A DNA stretch of 64,000 nucleotides, taken from contig CAUJCM010000001.1 in NCBI GenBank assembly GCA_963169655.1, forward strand, positions 1 to 64,000, written 5' to 3'. The translations under genes and the position numbers were made by a program. The stretch's first letter is position 1; each line of letters begins with the position of its first letter. The stretch is from Patescibacteria group bacterium. Lineage in GTDB: Bacteria > Patescibacteriota > Gracilibacteria > UBA1369. Shown one piece after another: positions 24,023 through 33,378 of the stretch. The notes under the pieces were generated by a model. That model was not told the DNA's origin. It did no database searches and saw only the letters and a list, made by a program, of their open reading frames with translations.

Positions 24023-24631
24023 ATGAAAAAGAAAAGAATTTTAGCTTTAGCGTGTTCTCCTTCTAAAGGCTTTAACTCTGATACAATGCTTGATAGTTTT
24101 ATTATGGGTATAAAAGAAAATCCTGCTATTGAAGTTAAGAAAATTTATTTAATTGATTTAGAAATTAGCCATTATACATTTTTTAATAAAGTGCCAAATC
24201 AAAAAGATGATCGAGATTTGATTATGATTGTTAATGAGCTTAAAAAAGCTGATGGTTTAGTAATTGGTACTCCTTGTTTTAATTTTAATGTACCAGCTAC
24301 TTTGAAAAATCTTTTAGATAGATTAAGTTTTATGGCTTTGGACTATAAAAAACTTAATTGGTGTAAAGAACCAACTGGCAAATTAACTTATTTAAAAAAT
24401 TATTATTTAGTGAGCTGTGGAAGTCCTGCTTGGATGGTTAAACTCTTTTTATGGCCAGTGTTCCCATTAATGTGGCTTAAAATCGTATTTAATTATTATG
24501 GATCAAAAAATATTGGAGGGTTTTATGGAGCTGGTTTGAATACTAATAATTTAGCAAAAAATAATTTAGCTTTATTGGAAAAGTGTAAAAAGGCTGGACG
24601 GAATTATGCTAAAAAAATACTTAATTTCTAA
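24023..24631 (+). CDS. Flavodoxin-fold NAD(P)H-dependent FMN reductase family protein
   Basis: The 202-aa protein has the flavodoxin-like pattern: an N-terminal strand and phosphate loop (ILALACSPSKGFNSDTM), VIGTPCFNFNVPATLKNLLDRL as the isoalloxazine-binding loop, and a late YYLVSCGSP. Such proteins use FMN to reduce quinones or other acceptors. A hydrophobic stretch near residues 135-157 is longer than usual and may touch the membrane. Its end overlaps the convergent dehydrogenase gene by 11 nt. Confidence 0.85.
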   Translation: MKKKRILALACSPSKGFNSDTMLDSFIMGIKENPAIEVKKIYLIDLEISHYTFFNKVPNQKDDRDLIMIVNELKKADGLVIGTPCFNFNVPATLKNLLDRLSFMALDYKKLNWCKEPTGKLTYLKNYYLVSCGSPAWMVKLFLWPVFPLMWLKIVFNYYGSKNIGGFYGAGLNTNNLAKNNLALLEKCKKAGRNYAKKILNF

Positions 24632-25637
24632 ATATAACTAGATTGATTGGCTGATTTTTTTCAAATGCTGAAATATTATCAACCGTGACTTTTAAAATAT
24701 TTGTTAATGCTTCTATGCTATTAAAGGCAATATGAGGTGTTATAATTACATCATTTCTAGCTACTAATTGATGATTTTGGATTATTTTTATTAGGTTGGT
24801 ATTTTCAGGTAATTTGCCGGATAGTAGCTGGCTTTCTTCTTTAATTTCATTTTCTTCTTCAAGCACATCTAAACCTGCTCCTGAAAGTATACCTTCATTT
24901 AAAGCAGTTAGTAGAGCTTGAGTATCTACTAAACCACCTCGAGAAGTATTAATTAAAATAGCTCCTTTTTTGATTTTATGAATATTTTCTTGATTAATTA
25001 AATGATGAGTTGAGGGAAGATAAGGGGCATGTAAAGAAATGATATCTGATTTTTGAAGTAAAGTATCTAGGTCTGTGTAAGTGAAATTATAATGGTTTGC
25101 AAGCTCTTGATTTGGTCTTGGGTCACTTACTAATACATTCATTTCAAAACCTTGTTTAGCAATTTGAGCAACATTGATTCCAATTTTTCCACCACCAATA
25201 ATACCAATAGTTTTTTTAAATAAATCAAATCCAGTTAAACCATGATAATCAAAATTTAATTTTTCAGTTCTTTCATAAGCAAACATTATTTTTCTGGAGA
25301 GTGCTAATATTAATGCAAAAGTATGTTCTGCAACAGTTCTGTCGCCATAGGCTGGAACATTGCAAACTGCGATATTTTTATTTTGTGTTTCTTGCAAATC
25401 AATGTGATCAGAACCTACAGATCTTGTTGTAATTAATTTTAAATTTGGTAACTGATTTAGTATGTTTTTGTTGATTTGTGAATAAATAAATACAGAAATA
25501 ATATCTGCATTAATCGCTAAATTAACATTTTTTTCAGTTAATGGTTCTTGATAAAAAGTAACTTGATAATCTTTTAAAGATTCAGTTAGAAAATTTTCTT
25601 CCCAGCCTTCAGTCTCAAAAAATACTATTTTTTTCAT
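24621..25637 (-). CDS. D-isomer-specific 2-hydroxyacid dehydrogenase (D-lactate dehydrogenase-like)
   Basis: The 338-aa enzyme interconverts 2-oxoacids and D-2-hydroxyacids with NAD. The Rossmann motif GIIGGGKIG is near residue 144, the catalytic Arg in INTSRGGLVD near 236, the Glu in the DVLEEEN segment and the His in ITPHIAF near 299. In a fermentative CPR cell it would most simply be a D-lactate dehydrogenase regenerating NAD, though the substrate is inferred. Confidence 0.93.
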   Translation of the reverse strand: MKKIVFFETEGWEENFLTESLKDYQVTFYQEPLTEKNVNLAINADIISVFIYSQINKNILNQLPNLKLITTRSVGSDHIDLQETQNKNIAVCNVPAYGDRTVAEHTFALILALSRKIMFAYERTEKLNFDYHGLTGFDLFKKTIGIIGGGKIGINVAQIAKQGFEMNVLVSDPRPNQELANHYNFTYTDLDTLLQKSDIISLHAPYLPSTHHLINQENIHKIKKGAILINTSRGGLVDTQALLTALNEGILSGAGLDVLEEENEIKEESQLLSGKLPENTNLIKIIQNHQLVARNDVIITPHIAFNSIEALTNILKVTVDNISAFEKNQPINLVIFRN

Positions 25638-25766
25638 TTTTAAATTTTTCTTTATTTATAAAATCAGTCTACCTTATTTTTGTGTTTTTGGCTACTTTTA
25701 CTGGTCAAATGGATTTAGATGATTAAAATGCAAATACATATTTTAAAATTATTCTAAAAATAAATT

Positions 25767-26645
25767 ATGAATGAAAAAGGGAATAAATTAGAAAGAGATA
25801 CAATAATAGATCAGGTTTTTGACATAGATAAAAAGCCTTTGCCAAGAGCTACTAAAAATCAATCTGGAACTACTTATAAAAAGACCATTGTTCCTCAAAT
25901 AGATAATAATGTTGAAGATATTCATATACCGAGGCCACCTTTATCTCCTAATATTCCAACAATTGAAGAAATTAAAAGTATAATTGTTGGCCAGTTGAGG
26001 AAAAAATTATTCAATAAATATAAACATGTTTTTGTTTTAAATAGTTTAACAGAAGATAAAATGGAAAAATTATATGAAGATGAAGATTTGCCACCTGTTC
26101 TTCGAGTACCAAAAAAAATTAGAAATTTAGAACAATTAAATAAATCTTTTGTTAGAGAGAGAGAAGTGACTAACCCGGATATTGGAGCTGTAACTTTAAA
26201 TGGAAAAACTCAAGTAGATTTGGTTAATAGTTTTGTGGAAGGCTTTGATAAGGTGATTGAAGAGAGTGATGGTAGTAATTTAATTGAAGAAAATATTAAT
26301 GAATTTAAAAAGCGTTTGATGGACTCTGGACTTACTTTATCGGATTTGGTTTTGATTGATATACAGAGAAGTATGAATTGTAATGTTGCCTGGTGGGATT
26401 CTTCTAATTCTTTAGTAAGACTTTGGGGACAAATTAATGCTCCTTATCAAGTTTTTGAAGATACTGTAATTCTAAATGATTTATTAGAAGTTCTTGGACA
26501 AGAATTTTTGTTTAAAAAAAATAATAGTTTGGTGGATGAACAATTTCAATTATGGGAATATTTGAATAAGGAAGAAATTAAAGATGAAATTCAAAAGAAA
26601 TATGCTCATATTAATTTAGATGTTATTATTGGAAAAGATAAATAG
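25767..26645 (+). CDS. Hypothetical protein, probably cytoplasmic
   Basis: The 292-aa protein is not one I recognise. It has no membrane segment. The first 70 residues look disordered and contain a proline-rich stretch (IPRPPLSPNIPTIEE). The rest alternates helix and loop, with acidic clusters. It ends 10 nt before the metallophosphoesterase gene, so the two are probably co-transcribed. Confidence 0.75.
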   Translation: MNEKGNKLERDTIIDQVFDIDKKPLPRATKNQSGTTYKKTIVPQIDNNVEDIHIPRPPLSPNIPTIEEIKSIIVGQLRKKLFNKYKHVFVLNSLTEDKMEKLYEDEDLPPVLRVPKKIRNLEQLNKSFVREREVTNPDIGAVTLNGKTQVDLVNSFVEGFDKVIEESDGSNLIEENINEFKKRLMDSGLTLSDLVLIDIQRSMNCNVAWWDSSNSLVRLWGQINAPYQVFEDTVILNDLLEVLGQEFLFKKNNSLVDEQFQLWEYLNKEEIKDEIQKKYAHINLDVIIGKDK

Positions 26646-26655
26646 TATTTAAATT

Positions 26656-27552
26656 ATGCTGACAAGTAGGTGGTTTCAATTATTAGTTTTTTATTTGAGT
26701 TATTTAATTGTTTTAGTTTTTGCAGGTGCTTTTTATTGTTTAAGTGAAGATGGGAATAGTATTGGAGCGTGGATAGTATTTTTTCTTAGTTTGTGGTTTT
26801 TGTATGCTAGATTTATAGAAACTAAATTAATTAAAATTAGAAGGGAAAAATTTCAGAATGAAAGAATTCAGATGAAAGGATTTCGAGTGGCATTGATTTC
26901 AGATTTACATATGGGGGTTTTTAAAGGGGAGAAGTTTTTAAAAAGAGTAGTGAAAAAAATTAATAGTGAGAAGCCTGATTTTGTGATTATTGCTGGGGAT
27001 TTGATTAATGAGCCTAGTAATGAGCAATTGTTTTCTATTTTTAGATGTATTAAGGATATAAATGTGCCGATTATGGCTGTGACTGGCAATCATGATTGTA
27101 GAATGCCAGGAACAGTGCCTGTAGAAGAAGTGAGAGAAGTTTTAAAGCCTTTTTTATTAGTGATAGATAATGATTTTGCTTATTTGAATAGTCGAAAAAC
27201 TGCTATTTTGGGGTTTAGCGACTTAGATGAGAATAAAATTAAGTGGGAATTATTAGATAATTTACGAAAGGATTATTTAAATATTGTAGTAGCTCATAAT
27301 CCTGATACAGCTTATCTGATTAAAGAAAAGTATCCTGTTGATTTAGTTTTAGCTGGTCATACACATGGAGGTCAAATATTTCTTCCACCACTATCTGATT
27401 TTTTAATCCCTTGTAAAAATAAATTTAGAAGAGGGTGGTATCAAGTAAATGGAAGGAGTGTTTATGTGAGTTCTGGGCTCGGGGAAGTTATTTTACCTAT
27501 GAGGTTTTTGCTTCCTCCTGAAATTGTGATTATGGATATTCAGAGCAAGTAA
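26656..27552 (+). CDS. Membrane-anchored calcineurin-type metallophosphoesterase
   Basis: The 298-aa protein has two hydrophobic segments at residues 7-26 and 35-52, then a metallophosphoesterase domain with all five metal-binding blocks: SDLHMG (near 81), AGDLI (near 114), TGNHD (near 146), AHNPD (near 214) and GHTHGGQ (near 236). The layout is that of the YkuE/YaeI group, which act on lipid-linked or cell-envelope substrates. It follows the upstream unknown gene by 10 nt. Confidence 0.92.
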   Translation: MLTSRWFQLLVFYLSYLIVLVFAGAFYCLSEDGNSIGAWIVFFLSLWFLYARFIETKLIKIRREKFQNERIQMKGFRVALISDLHMGVFKGEKFLKRVVKKINSEKPDFVIIAGDLINEPSNEQLFSIFRCIKDINVPIMAVTGNHDCRMPGTVPVEEVREVLKPFLLVIDNDFAYLNSRKTAILGFSDLDENKIKWELLDNLRKDYLNIVVAHNPDTAYLIKEKYPVDLVLAGHTHGGQIFLPPLSDFLIPCKNKFRRGWYQVNGRSVYVSSGLGEVILPMRFLLPPEIVIMDIQSK

Positions 27553-27675
27553 AGGATTTATAATATTATTAGTGGCTCATTTTTTGGTTTGTTGATGGCG
27601 ACTTATTGACATTTGACATATTTAAAAATGTTTTATAAAATAACTTCTCAAAGTATTATGTAAAAATATATCTGA

Positions 27676-28395
27676 ATGTCTGAAAAAGATAATAAAAATT
27701 TGATTGGAAATATTGGTGATGATGCTGATTTAGATAGTTTTTTTGATGTTTTAGAAGATCCTAATATTTGTGAAGTTAAAGATATTGATATTTCTCGTGA
27801 AGGCTGGGAAGTTATTGTTTATTTTGATGATATTGATCCAAAGAATTTGAGTTTTGAAGTTGGTAATGATTGGTGGTATTTGGAGCAAGGTGAAGCTATA
27901 GGGCTTTTTAAGCTTAAATATGAGAAATTACCTGTGAGAAGAGCTATTTTGTCTTATTCAGAAGATTGTGATGATTGTAGTTTTGATGAAAGACATTTAG
28001 ATATATTTAAAAAATATAGAGTCTTTGCAAAGGCACCAATTGAGGCAAGGAAGGTTGAAGATTTGAAGGTAGAAGTAAGTGCTCGAGTTGATGAGGTAAT
28101 AGATTCTCAAGAAGATTTTGAGGAGGTTTTATGTAATGACTTTGATCATCAGAAAGTGTTAAATTTGAATTTTTTGGTTTTAGTTGTGAGACTTTCAAGG
28201 AAAGAATCATTAAATAAAAATATTTTATATAAAATTGCTAAAATAGCTAAAGCAGAAAATTTACTGTTAGATATTGAGAGGAAAGAAAATGAATTAGAAT
28301 TATGTTTTACAAAAAAAGATGAAGCTCAATATGGTCAAATGCAAGAAGAAAATGCAGCATTCTTGCAAAGTTTTGAATATGAAATTTTGGAATAG
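27676..28395 (+). CDS. Hypothetical acidic protein
   Basis: The 239-aa acidic protein has no signal, membrane segment or motif that I recognise. Residues 30-120 look strand-rich (WEVIVYFDDI, WWYLEQGEAIGLFKLKYEKL, RRAILSYS), which resembles an Hsp20-like beta sandwich, but this is only a visual likeness. It has its own intergenic region upstream. Confidence 0.7.
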   Translation: MSEKDNKNLIGNIGDDADLDSFFDVLEDPNICEVKDIDISREGWEVIVYFDDIDPKNLSFEVGNDWWYLEQGEAIGLFKLKYEKLPVRRAILSYSEDCDDCSFDERHLDIFKKYRVFAKAPIEARKVEDLKVEVSARVDEVIDSQEDFEEVLCNDFDHQKVLNLNFLVLVVRLSRKESLNKNILYKIAKIAKAENLLLDIERKENELELCFTKKDEAQYGQMQEENAAFLQSFEYEILE

Positions 28396-28523
28396 AGGGG
28401 GTAAATAAATTTTTAAATAATTTCTAGAAAATTGAGTTGATTTGACTTATTGGTGAGAAGGTAATGAAACTGCCTGTATGAAGAATTTAGATCTTTTTCC
28501 AAAGAGAATTATAGTTAAATAAT

Positions 28524-28543
28524 AGAGCTTCCTAGGAAGCTCT
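28524..28543 (-). terminator. Hairpin downstream of tRNA-Thr
   Basis: A perfect 20-nt palindrome (AGAGCTTCCT-AGGAAGCTCT) lies 20 nt past the 3' end of tRNA-Thr and is followed by an A/T-rich run. It is probably its terminator. Confidence 0.55.
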
Positions 28544-28563
28544 CAGTTGTCGCACTGCCTTAC

Positions 28564-28639
28564 TGGAGCCACAGACGGGAATTGAACCCGTGACCTCATC
28601 CTTACCATGGATGCGCTCTACCAACTGAGCTACTGCGGC
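28564..28639 (-). tRNA. tRNA-Thr (anticodon GGT)
   Basis: The minus strand gives a full cloverleaf: acceptor GCCGCAG/CTGTGGC, D-arm GCTC/GAGC, anticodon stem CATCC/GGATG with loop ATGGTAA, T-loop TTCAATT, and encoded CCA (28564-28566). Anticodon GGU reads ACC and ACU. Confidence 0.96.
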
Positions 28640-28655
28640 ATTTTTTATTGTGTCG

Positions 28656-28683
28656 ATTTTAACATATAGCTTTTTCTATGCAA
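28656..28683 (-). promoter_or_regulatory. Promoter of tRNA-Thr
   Basis: On the minus strand, -35 TTGCAT (28678-28683) and -10 TAAAAT (28656-28661) are 16 bp apart. Confidence 0.6.
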
Positions 28684-28710
28684 ATTGGACTTTGGTTAAA
28701 AGGATCTACC

Positions 28711-28880
28711 CTGTTAGTCTGCGGCTCCCCCCTTGTCCACCCCGTCAGCCTGTGTTTGCCACCTCTCAAGAGGTGAAGGTTTTCCTCGAAAATCTTTGGT
28801 CTCAATCCCTCATCTACCCCGTCAAATCCTTCGGATTTGCCACCCCTCAAGAGGGGGGTAATTGTGAGGCTTTGCCTCTT
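28711..28880. repeat. REP-like palindromic repeat cluster, locus B
   Basis: Two modules are visible: CCACCCCGTCAGCC...GCCACCTCTCAAGAGGTGAA (28737-28775) and CTACCCCGTCA with a CAAATCC-TTC-GGATTTG hairpin, then CCACCCCTCAAGAGGGG (28814-28856). A small GAGGC-TTT-GCCTC hairpin follows. The remainder of the 28640-29007 gap is an A/T-rich leader of the next gene with a TATAAT near 28914. Confidence 0.85.
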
Positions 28881-29007
28881 AAAAATATATTTTTTATAAG
28901 GAAGTTTCTTGATTATAATAATTTATTTTTTTTTAATTTTAAATTTAATTTTGTTTTTTACAGTGTTTTCGAATTAGCTAATTCAATTTAAATTTTAACT
29001 GATAGAA

Positions 29008-30540
29008 ATGATGAGAATTAATCAAATTTATGATACTTCGTGGTTAAAAAGAACATTTAGTGGGTTTTTATTATTAATTGTTTTATTAGGTTTATTGCCT
29101 CGTTTTGCTTTGGCTGCTGATATTGGTTCAGTGGTAATTAATGAAATCGCGTGGGCTGGTACTCAAGATTCTTCAAATGATGAATGGATTGAAATTTATA
29201 ATACAACTGACAATATGATTGACTTATCAAATTGGCAATTAATTGATGATGGAACAGTTGCTTTTGTCTTTCCTCAAGGATCTCAAATTGCTCCAAAATC
29301 ATATCAATTAATTGAAGATAAAGAATCTGTGACTGATATACCTTCTGACTATATTTATAATATGTCTTTAGCAAATGCTGGAGACACTCTTCAGTTATCT
29401 AATGCTTCTAGTCAAATTATTGATACTGTTAATATGAGTGGAAAAGCTTGGTATGCTGGCTCATCTACTACTTATGCAACTATGGAAAGAATCAATCCTT
29501 ATTTAGGTGATTTTAAAGAGAATTTTGCGTCAGCAGTTTCTGGAAATGGAGCTAAAGGTAGTTTAGGTAACAATATTTTAGGCACTCCAAAATCTCAAAA
29601 CTCTGTTTTTAAACTTGAAGAAGAACAAAATAAGTTTAATCAAATCAAAGCAGTATTTGAAAATAGTAATTGGAATGCTGGGGATATTGTAGAATTGAAA
29701 GTAAATGCAGAAAATATTAATAAATTATTTGTTTATGGGATTGGATTAATCTATGATTCTTCAATTTTAGAATTTCAAGGAGCTTTTAAAGGATCTTTTT
29801 TAAGTGCTGGAAATGAAAATGCAACTTCTTTTCAATCAGGGCTTAGAGGTGGTGAAGAAGGAAATTTACTTATTGCAGAAGCTAAACTTGATCAAATGAA
29901 AAATGGAATTGATGGAAGTGGTAATTTATTTACAGTTCAATTTAAGGCTTTGTCTGATATTCAAACTAATACTGCTATAATTTTTGCTAGTGATTCTTTT
30001 GCGGCTACTCCTAATAATGATTTAAGCATTACTTTTGAAAATGCCTTGTATGAACCAGAGATAATATTAAATCCTGTAAATAATTTAACTACTCAAATAG
30101 GTGATGATCGCTATCAAATCAAATTATCTTGGAATAAGTTATCTGTTAATAATGTACAATATCAAATTGAAAGACTTGGTGCAGATGGAAATTGGTATGT
30201 AATTGGTATTAGTGATGATAATTACTTTATTGATAAAGATGGGGTTAATAAGGGAGGAAATATTATTCCAGATTTAACTTATTCATATCGAGTTGCTGTT
30301 AAAAAAGGTGAAGATTTAAGTGCGTATCAAGAAGTTCAAGGTATGGATTTTAGAGGAATAAAAGGTGATAATACTAGATCTGATTTGGTTGATGGAAGAG
30401 ATTTGGAAAAATTAGCACTTCATTTTGGAGAAAATTTTGAAAGTGGTAATTTTGAAGCTTTAATAGATACAACTTATGATGGATTAATAAATGGAAGTGA
30501 TTTAATTGATTTAGGTTCTAATTTTGCAAAGAAATATTAA
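29008..30540 (+). CDS. Secreted multidomain surface protein: lamin-tail, cohesin-like, Fn3 and dockerin-like modules
   Basis: A signal peptide (about residues 14-36, GFLLLIVLLGLLPRFALAAD) is followed by a lamin-tail domain (40-160; INEIAWAG, DEWIEIYN, DLSNWQL, AGDTLQL). A cohesin-like segment (about 215-345) has ELKVNAENINKLFVYGIGL, YDSSILEF and NLFTVQFKA. A Fn3-like domain follows (365-450). The last 60 residues hold two Asp-rich repeats (DLVDGRDLEKLALHFG and DGLINGSDLIDLGSNF) like the calcium-binding repeats of dockerin. Cohesin and dockerin pair between proteins, so having both in one chain suggests self-association or assembly on the cell surface. Confidence 0.8.
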   Translation: MMRINQIYDTSWLKRTFSGFLLLIVLLGLLPRFALAADIGSVVINEIAWAGTQDSSNDEWIEIYNTTDNMIDLSNWQLIDDGTVAFVFPQGSQIAPKSYQLIEDKESVTDIPSDYIYNMSLANAGDTLQLSNASSQIIDTVNMSGKAWYAGSSTTYATMERINPYLGDFKENFASAVSGNGAKGSLGNNILGTPKSQNSVFKLEEEQNKFNQIKAVFENSNWNAGDIVELKVNAENINKLFVYGIGLIYDSSILEFQGAFKGSFLSAGNENATSFQSGLRGGEEGNLLIAEAKLDQMKNGIDGSGNLFTVQFKALSDIQTNTAIIFASDSFAATPNNDLSITFENALYEPEIILNPVNNLTTQIGDDRYQIKLSWNKLSVNNVQYQIERLGADGNWYVIGISDDNYFIDKDGVNKGGNIIPDLTYSYRVAVKKGEDLSAYQEVQGMDFRGIKGDNTRSDLVDGRDLEKLALHFGENFESGNFEALIDTTYDGLINGSDLIDLGSNFAKKY

Positions 30541-30546
30541 CTTTAT

Positions 30547-30574
30547 AAGCCCCTTTTTATGTTAAGAGGGGCTT
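30547..30574 (+). terminator. Hairpin after the surface protein gene
   Basis: An 8-bp GC-rich stem (AAGCCCCT 30547-30554 with AGGGGCTT 30567-30574) follows the stop by 6 nt. It is not followed by a strong T run. It overlaps an upstream in-frame ATG of the next gene, which argues for that gene's later start. Confidence 0.6.
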
Positions 30575-30591
30575 ACTTAAATAAAAAATTT

Positions 30592-31242
30592 ATGACTAAA
30601 ATAGTTTTACAACAAGAAAATTTAAATAATTTTATTTTAAAAGCTGATAAATTACCTAAAAATTGGTTGGGGCTTGCGGGAGATTTGAAATGGCAAAATA
30701 ATTTTTTGCAAGGAGAACCTCAGATAATTTTAGCTCCACAAATTGATGATTTGGTACAGCAAGGAAAAATGATGTTTTTATACAAAGTTAATAAGGAGGA
30801 TGGGAGGATTATCTTTGGATTAAGTTTTAAGGGGGAAGAAATTGTTCAAATCAAAAGTAATGATTTGTTTAAAATTAATTTTTTAGGGAAAATTGAAGAA
30901 TTTGAAAGGTTCGATAATACAGTGTTTAGCGTGATGGAACAGGGGAGAAAAGATATTGATGTAAATTGGGATTATAAAGGAGTACAAAAAGTACAAGTAG
31001 TTTCCAAGAAGACTATAGGAGGTGAAGAGGTTGGAGAAGTTACTCTTGTAGAAAATATGATGAGAAATGAAGAAGATTGGAGCGATTTGACTTTTGAGAT
31101 AGTGCAGGATACAAATGATTTTTCATATCTAAATCTTTTATCAGCTGTAAAACCTGGCTATTTTTGGCTTATTTTTATTGTTATTTTAATTAGTGTTTTA
31201 ATAAAATTAAAAATTAGACAAAATAAATTAAAATTAGAATAA
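30592..31242 (+). CDS. Hypothetical protein with C-terminal membrane anchor
   Basis: The 216-aa protein, from ATG 30592, has no signal peptide, one membrane helix at the end (LIFIVILISVLIKL) and a basic tail. The first 110 residues are strand-rich (NNFILKADKLPKNWLGLAGDLKW, GRIIFGLSFKG, DLFKINFLG), a pattern that faintly resembles cohesin-like sandwiches such as the one in the preceding gene. I rejected ATG 30559 because it lies inside the hairpin. Function unknown. Confidence 0.7.
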   Translation: MTKIVLQQENLNNFILKADKLPKNWLGLAGDLKWQNNFLQGEPQIILAPQIDDLVQQGKMMFLYKVNKEDGRIIFGLSFKGEEIVQIKSNDLFKINFLGKIEEFERFDNTVFSVMEQGRKDIDVNWDYKGVQKVQVVSKKTIGGEEVGEVTLVENMMRNEEDWSDLTFEIVQDTNDFSYLNLLSAVKPGYFWLIFIVILISVLIKLKIRQNKLKLE

Positions 31243-31326
31243 TAATATTATAAATTCTGATAAGAACTTGACTACTTTTGAGTTTAAGCTAAAATCCGAT
31301 AGTAATTTATTAGTATTATAGAAATT

Positions 31327-31509
31327 ATGGCGAAAGGGAAAAGCACATATTGTACATGGTATTGTGGTGAATGTAATGCCCCAAAGAAAACTACTGCTTA
31401 CAATAAAAAAAATAATGACCAAATTGTGAAAGAATTATCAATGTTCTGTAAGCAATGCAGGAAACATACTGATCACAAAAGGAAAGATACAAAAAAAGGA
31501 TCTAAATAA
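31327..31509 (+). CDS. rpmG: 50S ribosomal protein L33
   Basis: The 60-aa basic protein ends like zinc-type L33: NKKNNDQIVKELSMFCKQCRKHTDHKR matches the family. Cysteine pairs CGEC and CKQC can bind zinc. The N-terminal 18 residues are less typical. The ATG follows an AT-rich leader. Confidence 0.88.
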   Translation: MAKGKSTYCTWYCGECNAPKKTTAYNKKNNDQIVKELSMFCKQCRKHTDHKRKDTKKGSK

Positions 31510-31545
31510 TTTAAAAAACAAAATTTACAATTTAAATATTTACCC

Positions 31546-33306
31546 ATGGTTAATAATCAAAAGTCCTCTGTTTTCCCAAAGTTTTTAACCTTGGGTTTTG
31601 TTAGTTTATTGGTGTTATCTGCTTGTAATACCATTACTGGTAGTGATAATTCGAGATTTAAATCAAGAGAAGGTGTTAATTTAGAATCATTTATGCCTTC
31701 AGATTTGATGTTACTTGCTAAGATTGGAACAAATGATGAAAAGCAAATTGAATATTTAAAAAATATCAATTCTTATTTTCCAACTGACCTATATAAAGAG
31801 TTTATAACTGGATTTAATGAGGGATTTACTTCTAGTAGTGATTTTGATGAATATGGATTGGATTATGAAAAGGATATTTTACCAATTATTGGAGAGAAAA
31901 CTGAGTTTTATGTTGGTATATCTTTAGGTGGACAAGATGTTAAGGAATTTAATCCAGATGATATTAAGGTTTCTGCTTTACTAACTACTCAGGATCCTGA
32001 AAAATTAAGTAATTTACTCAATAAATTTTCTAAAGACGGCAAATTAAAAGAGGCAAATTATAATAATAATAAATATTTTGTTGGTAGTGATGATTCCCAA
32101 GTATTTATAGCTCAACTTAAAGATGTATTGGTTTATTCGAATAATGAATCTTTATTGAAAGCTGGTTTTGATAATTTAGCAAATGGCGTTAGTGCATTAA
32201 AAAATAATAAGAATTTTAATGACACATTTAATAAATACTATAAATCTAGCATAGCTTTTGTTTATGGTGATTCTGCTGGTGCTATGGAATTTGTTCAACA
32301 ATTAGCAAAACAAGAAGGGGTTAATGGAATTAATACTGGTTTAGAAGGTATTAAATCGCAATTATATGTATTAGTAGCAGAAAAAGATGGTATTCGATTT
32401 AAAGTTGATATGTTAGGAGATGGTAATGCTGACTTTACAAAATTAACTGGAAAGTCAAAGAAGATATATTTGGCTGATAAAATTCCAAGTGTAAATTCTA
32501 TTATGTATTTTGAAAGTAGTGGTTTAAAAGCTATGTTTGATCAAGTGCTTGCAACAGCTAAACAAGAAGAAGGATTTGATGAAGAATATAATGCTATGAA
32601 AGAGGAGATTAGTGCGATGGGACTTGATTTAGAAAAGGATATTTTACCTTTATTAGAAAATAATTTTGCGTTTATTTTTGGGGATAATGATTCAGTACTT
32701 CCTTCTTTAGGCTTGTTTATAGATGTAAAGGGGCATAATGAAAGTGCTGCGAAAGTAGTTTCTAAGATGGATGAAGGTATGGATTATGCTTATGAAATGG
32801 CAAAAGCAGATAGTGAGGATTTAGCTATGTTTATTGAAAAAGAAGAAATTGAAAAAGGAAAATTATGGAAGTATAAATTATTACTGGGTCCACTTTTAGC
32901 GACAGCTCCAGAAGAGATTGCAAAAGAATTAACAGGTTTAAAAGTGGAATTGTATTATGGTTTAATTGACGACAATACTTTAGGAATTGCTTTATATCCA
33001 AATTTAGAAAAAGATTTTGCTAATACTAAATTAAGTATTGCTCAAAACGGAGATTTTAAAAATGCGATTAACGATTTAGGAGGTAATTTACAATCAGTAA
33101 CTTATATCTCATTTAAACAATCTTTAGCGTATGTTGATAGAATTATGAATATGGCTAAAAAAGTAGGAGCTTTACCGGTTATACCTGCTGAATATGAAAT
33201 GGTAAAACAATATTTAAATCCAATTAAACATTTTATCGTTGGAAATACTGTTGTAGATAAGCAATATATTCATAGTGAGATGTTTATTAAAATTACCAAT
33301 AACTAG
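31546..33306 (+). CDS. DUF3352 family lipoprotein
   Basis: The 586-aa protein begins with a lipoprotein signal (lipobox LSAC, Cys27). The mature part matches DUF3352: MPSDLMLLAKIG near the start, paired halves with DYEKDILPIIGEKTEFYVG and DLEKDILPLLENNFAFIFG, and a C-terminal SVTYISFKQ segment. DUF3352 proteins are extracytoplasmic with unknown function. It lies 36 nt after rpmG. Confidence 0.87.
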   Translation: MVNNQKSSVFPKFLTLGFVSLLVLSACNTITGSDNSRFKSREGVNLESFMPSDLMLLAKIGTNDEKQIEYLKNINSYFPTDLYKEFITGFNEGFTSSSDFDEYGLDYEKDILPIIGEKTEFYVGISLGGQDVKEFNPDDIKVSALLTTQDPEKLSNLLNKFSKDGKLKEANYNNNKYFVGSDDSQVFIAQLKDVLVYSNNESLLKAGFDNLANGVSALKNNKNFNDTFNKYYKSSIAFVYGDSAGAMEFVQQLAKQEGVNGINTGLEGIKSQLYVLVAEKDGIRFKVDMLGDGNADFTKLTGKSKKIYLADKIPSVNSIMYFESSGLKAMFDQVLATAKQEEGFDEEYNAMKEEISAMGLDLEKDILPLLENNFAFIFGDNDSVLPSLGLFIDVKGHNESAAKVVSKMDEGMDYAYEMAKADSEDLAMFIEKEEIEKGKLWKYKLLLGPLLATAPEEIAKELTGLKVELYYGLIDDNTLGIALYPNLEKDFANTKLSIAQNGDFKNAINDLGGNLQSVTYISFKQSLAYVDRIMNMAKKVGALPVIPAEYEMVKQYLNPIKHFIVGNTVVDKQYIHSEMFIKITNN

Positions 33307-33323
33307 TTAAATTATAGAGATGT

Positions 33324-33360
33324 AAAAAGAGGAAAAGTGTTTTACACTTTTCCTCTTTTT
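33324..33360. terminator. Strong bidirectional terminator
   Basis: A 17-bp perfect stem (33324-33340 with 33344-33360) with a 3-nt loop begins and ends in A/T runs. It separates two convergent genes. Confidence 0.95.
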
Positions 33361-33378
33361 TATTTGATTAAAAATAAA

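Noticed and set aside
28650-28991. ORF across the repeat cluster at 28711-28880
   Set aside because: It is made of the palindromic repeats and A/T-rich leader, with proline-rich translation from the GC-rich repeat.
30559-30591. Upstream start (MLRGAYLNKKF) for the 30592 gene
   Set aside because: It lies inside a GC-rich hairpin following the previous gene.
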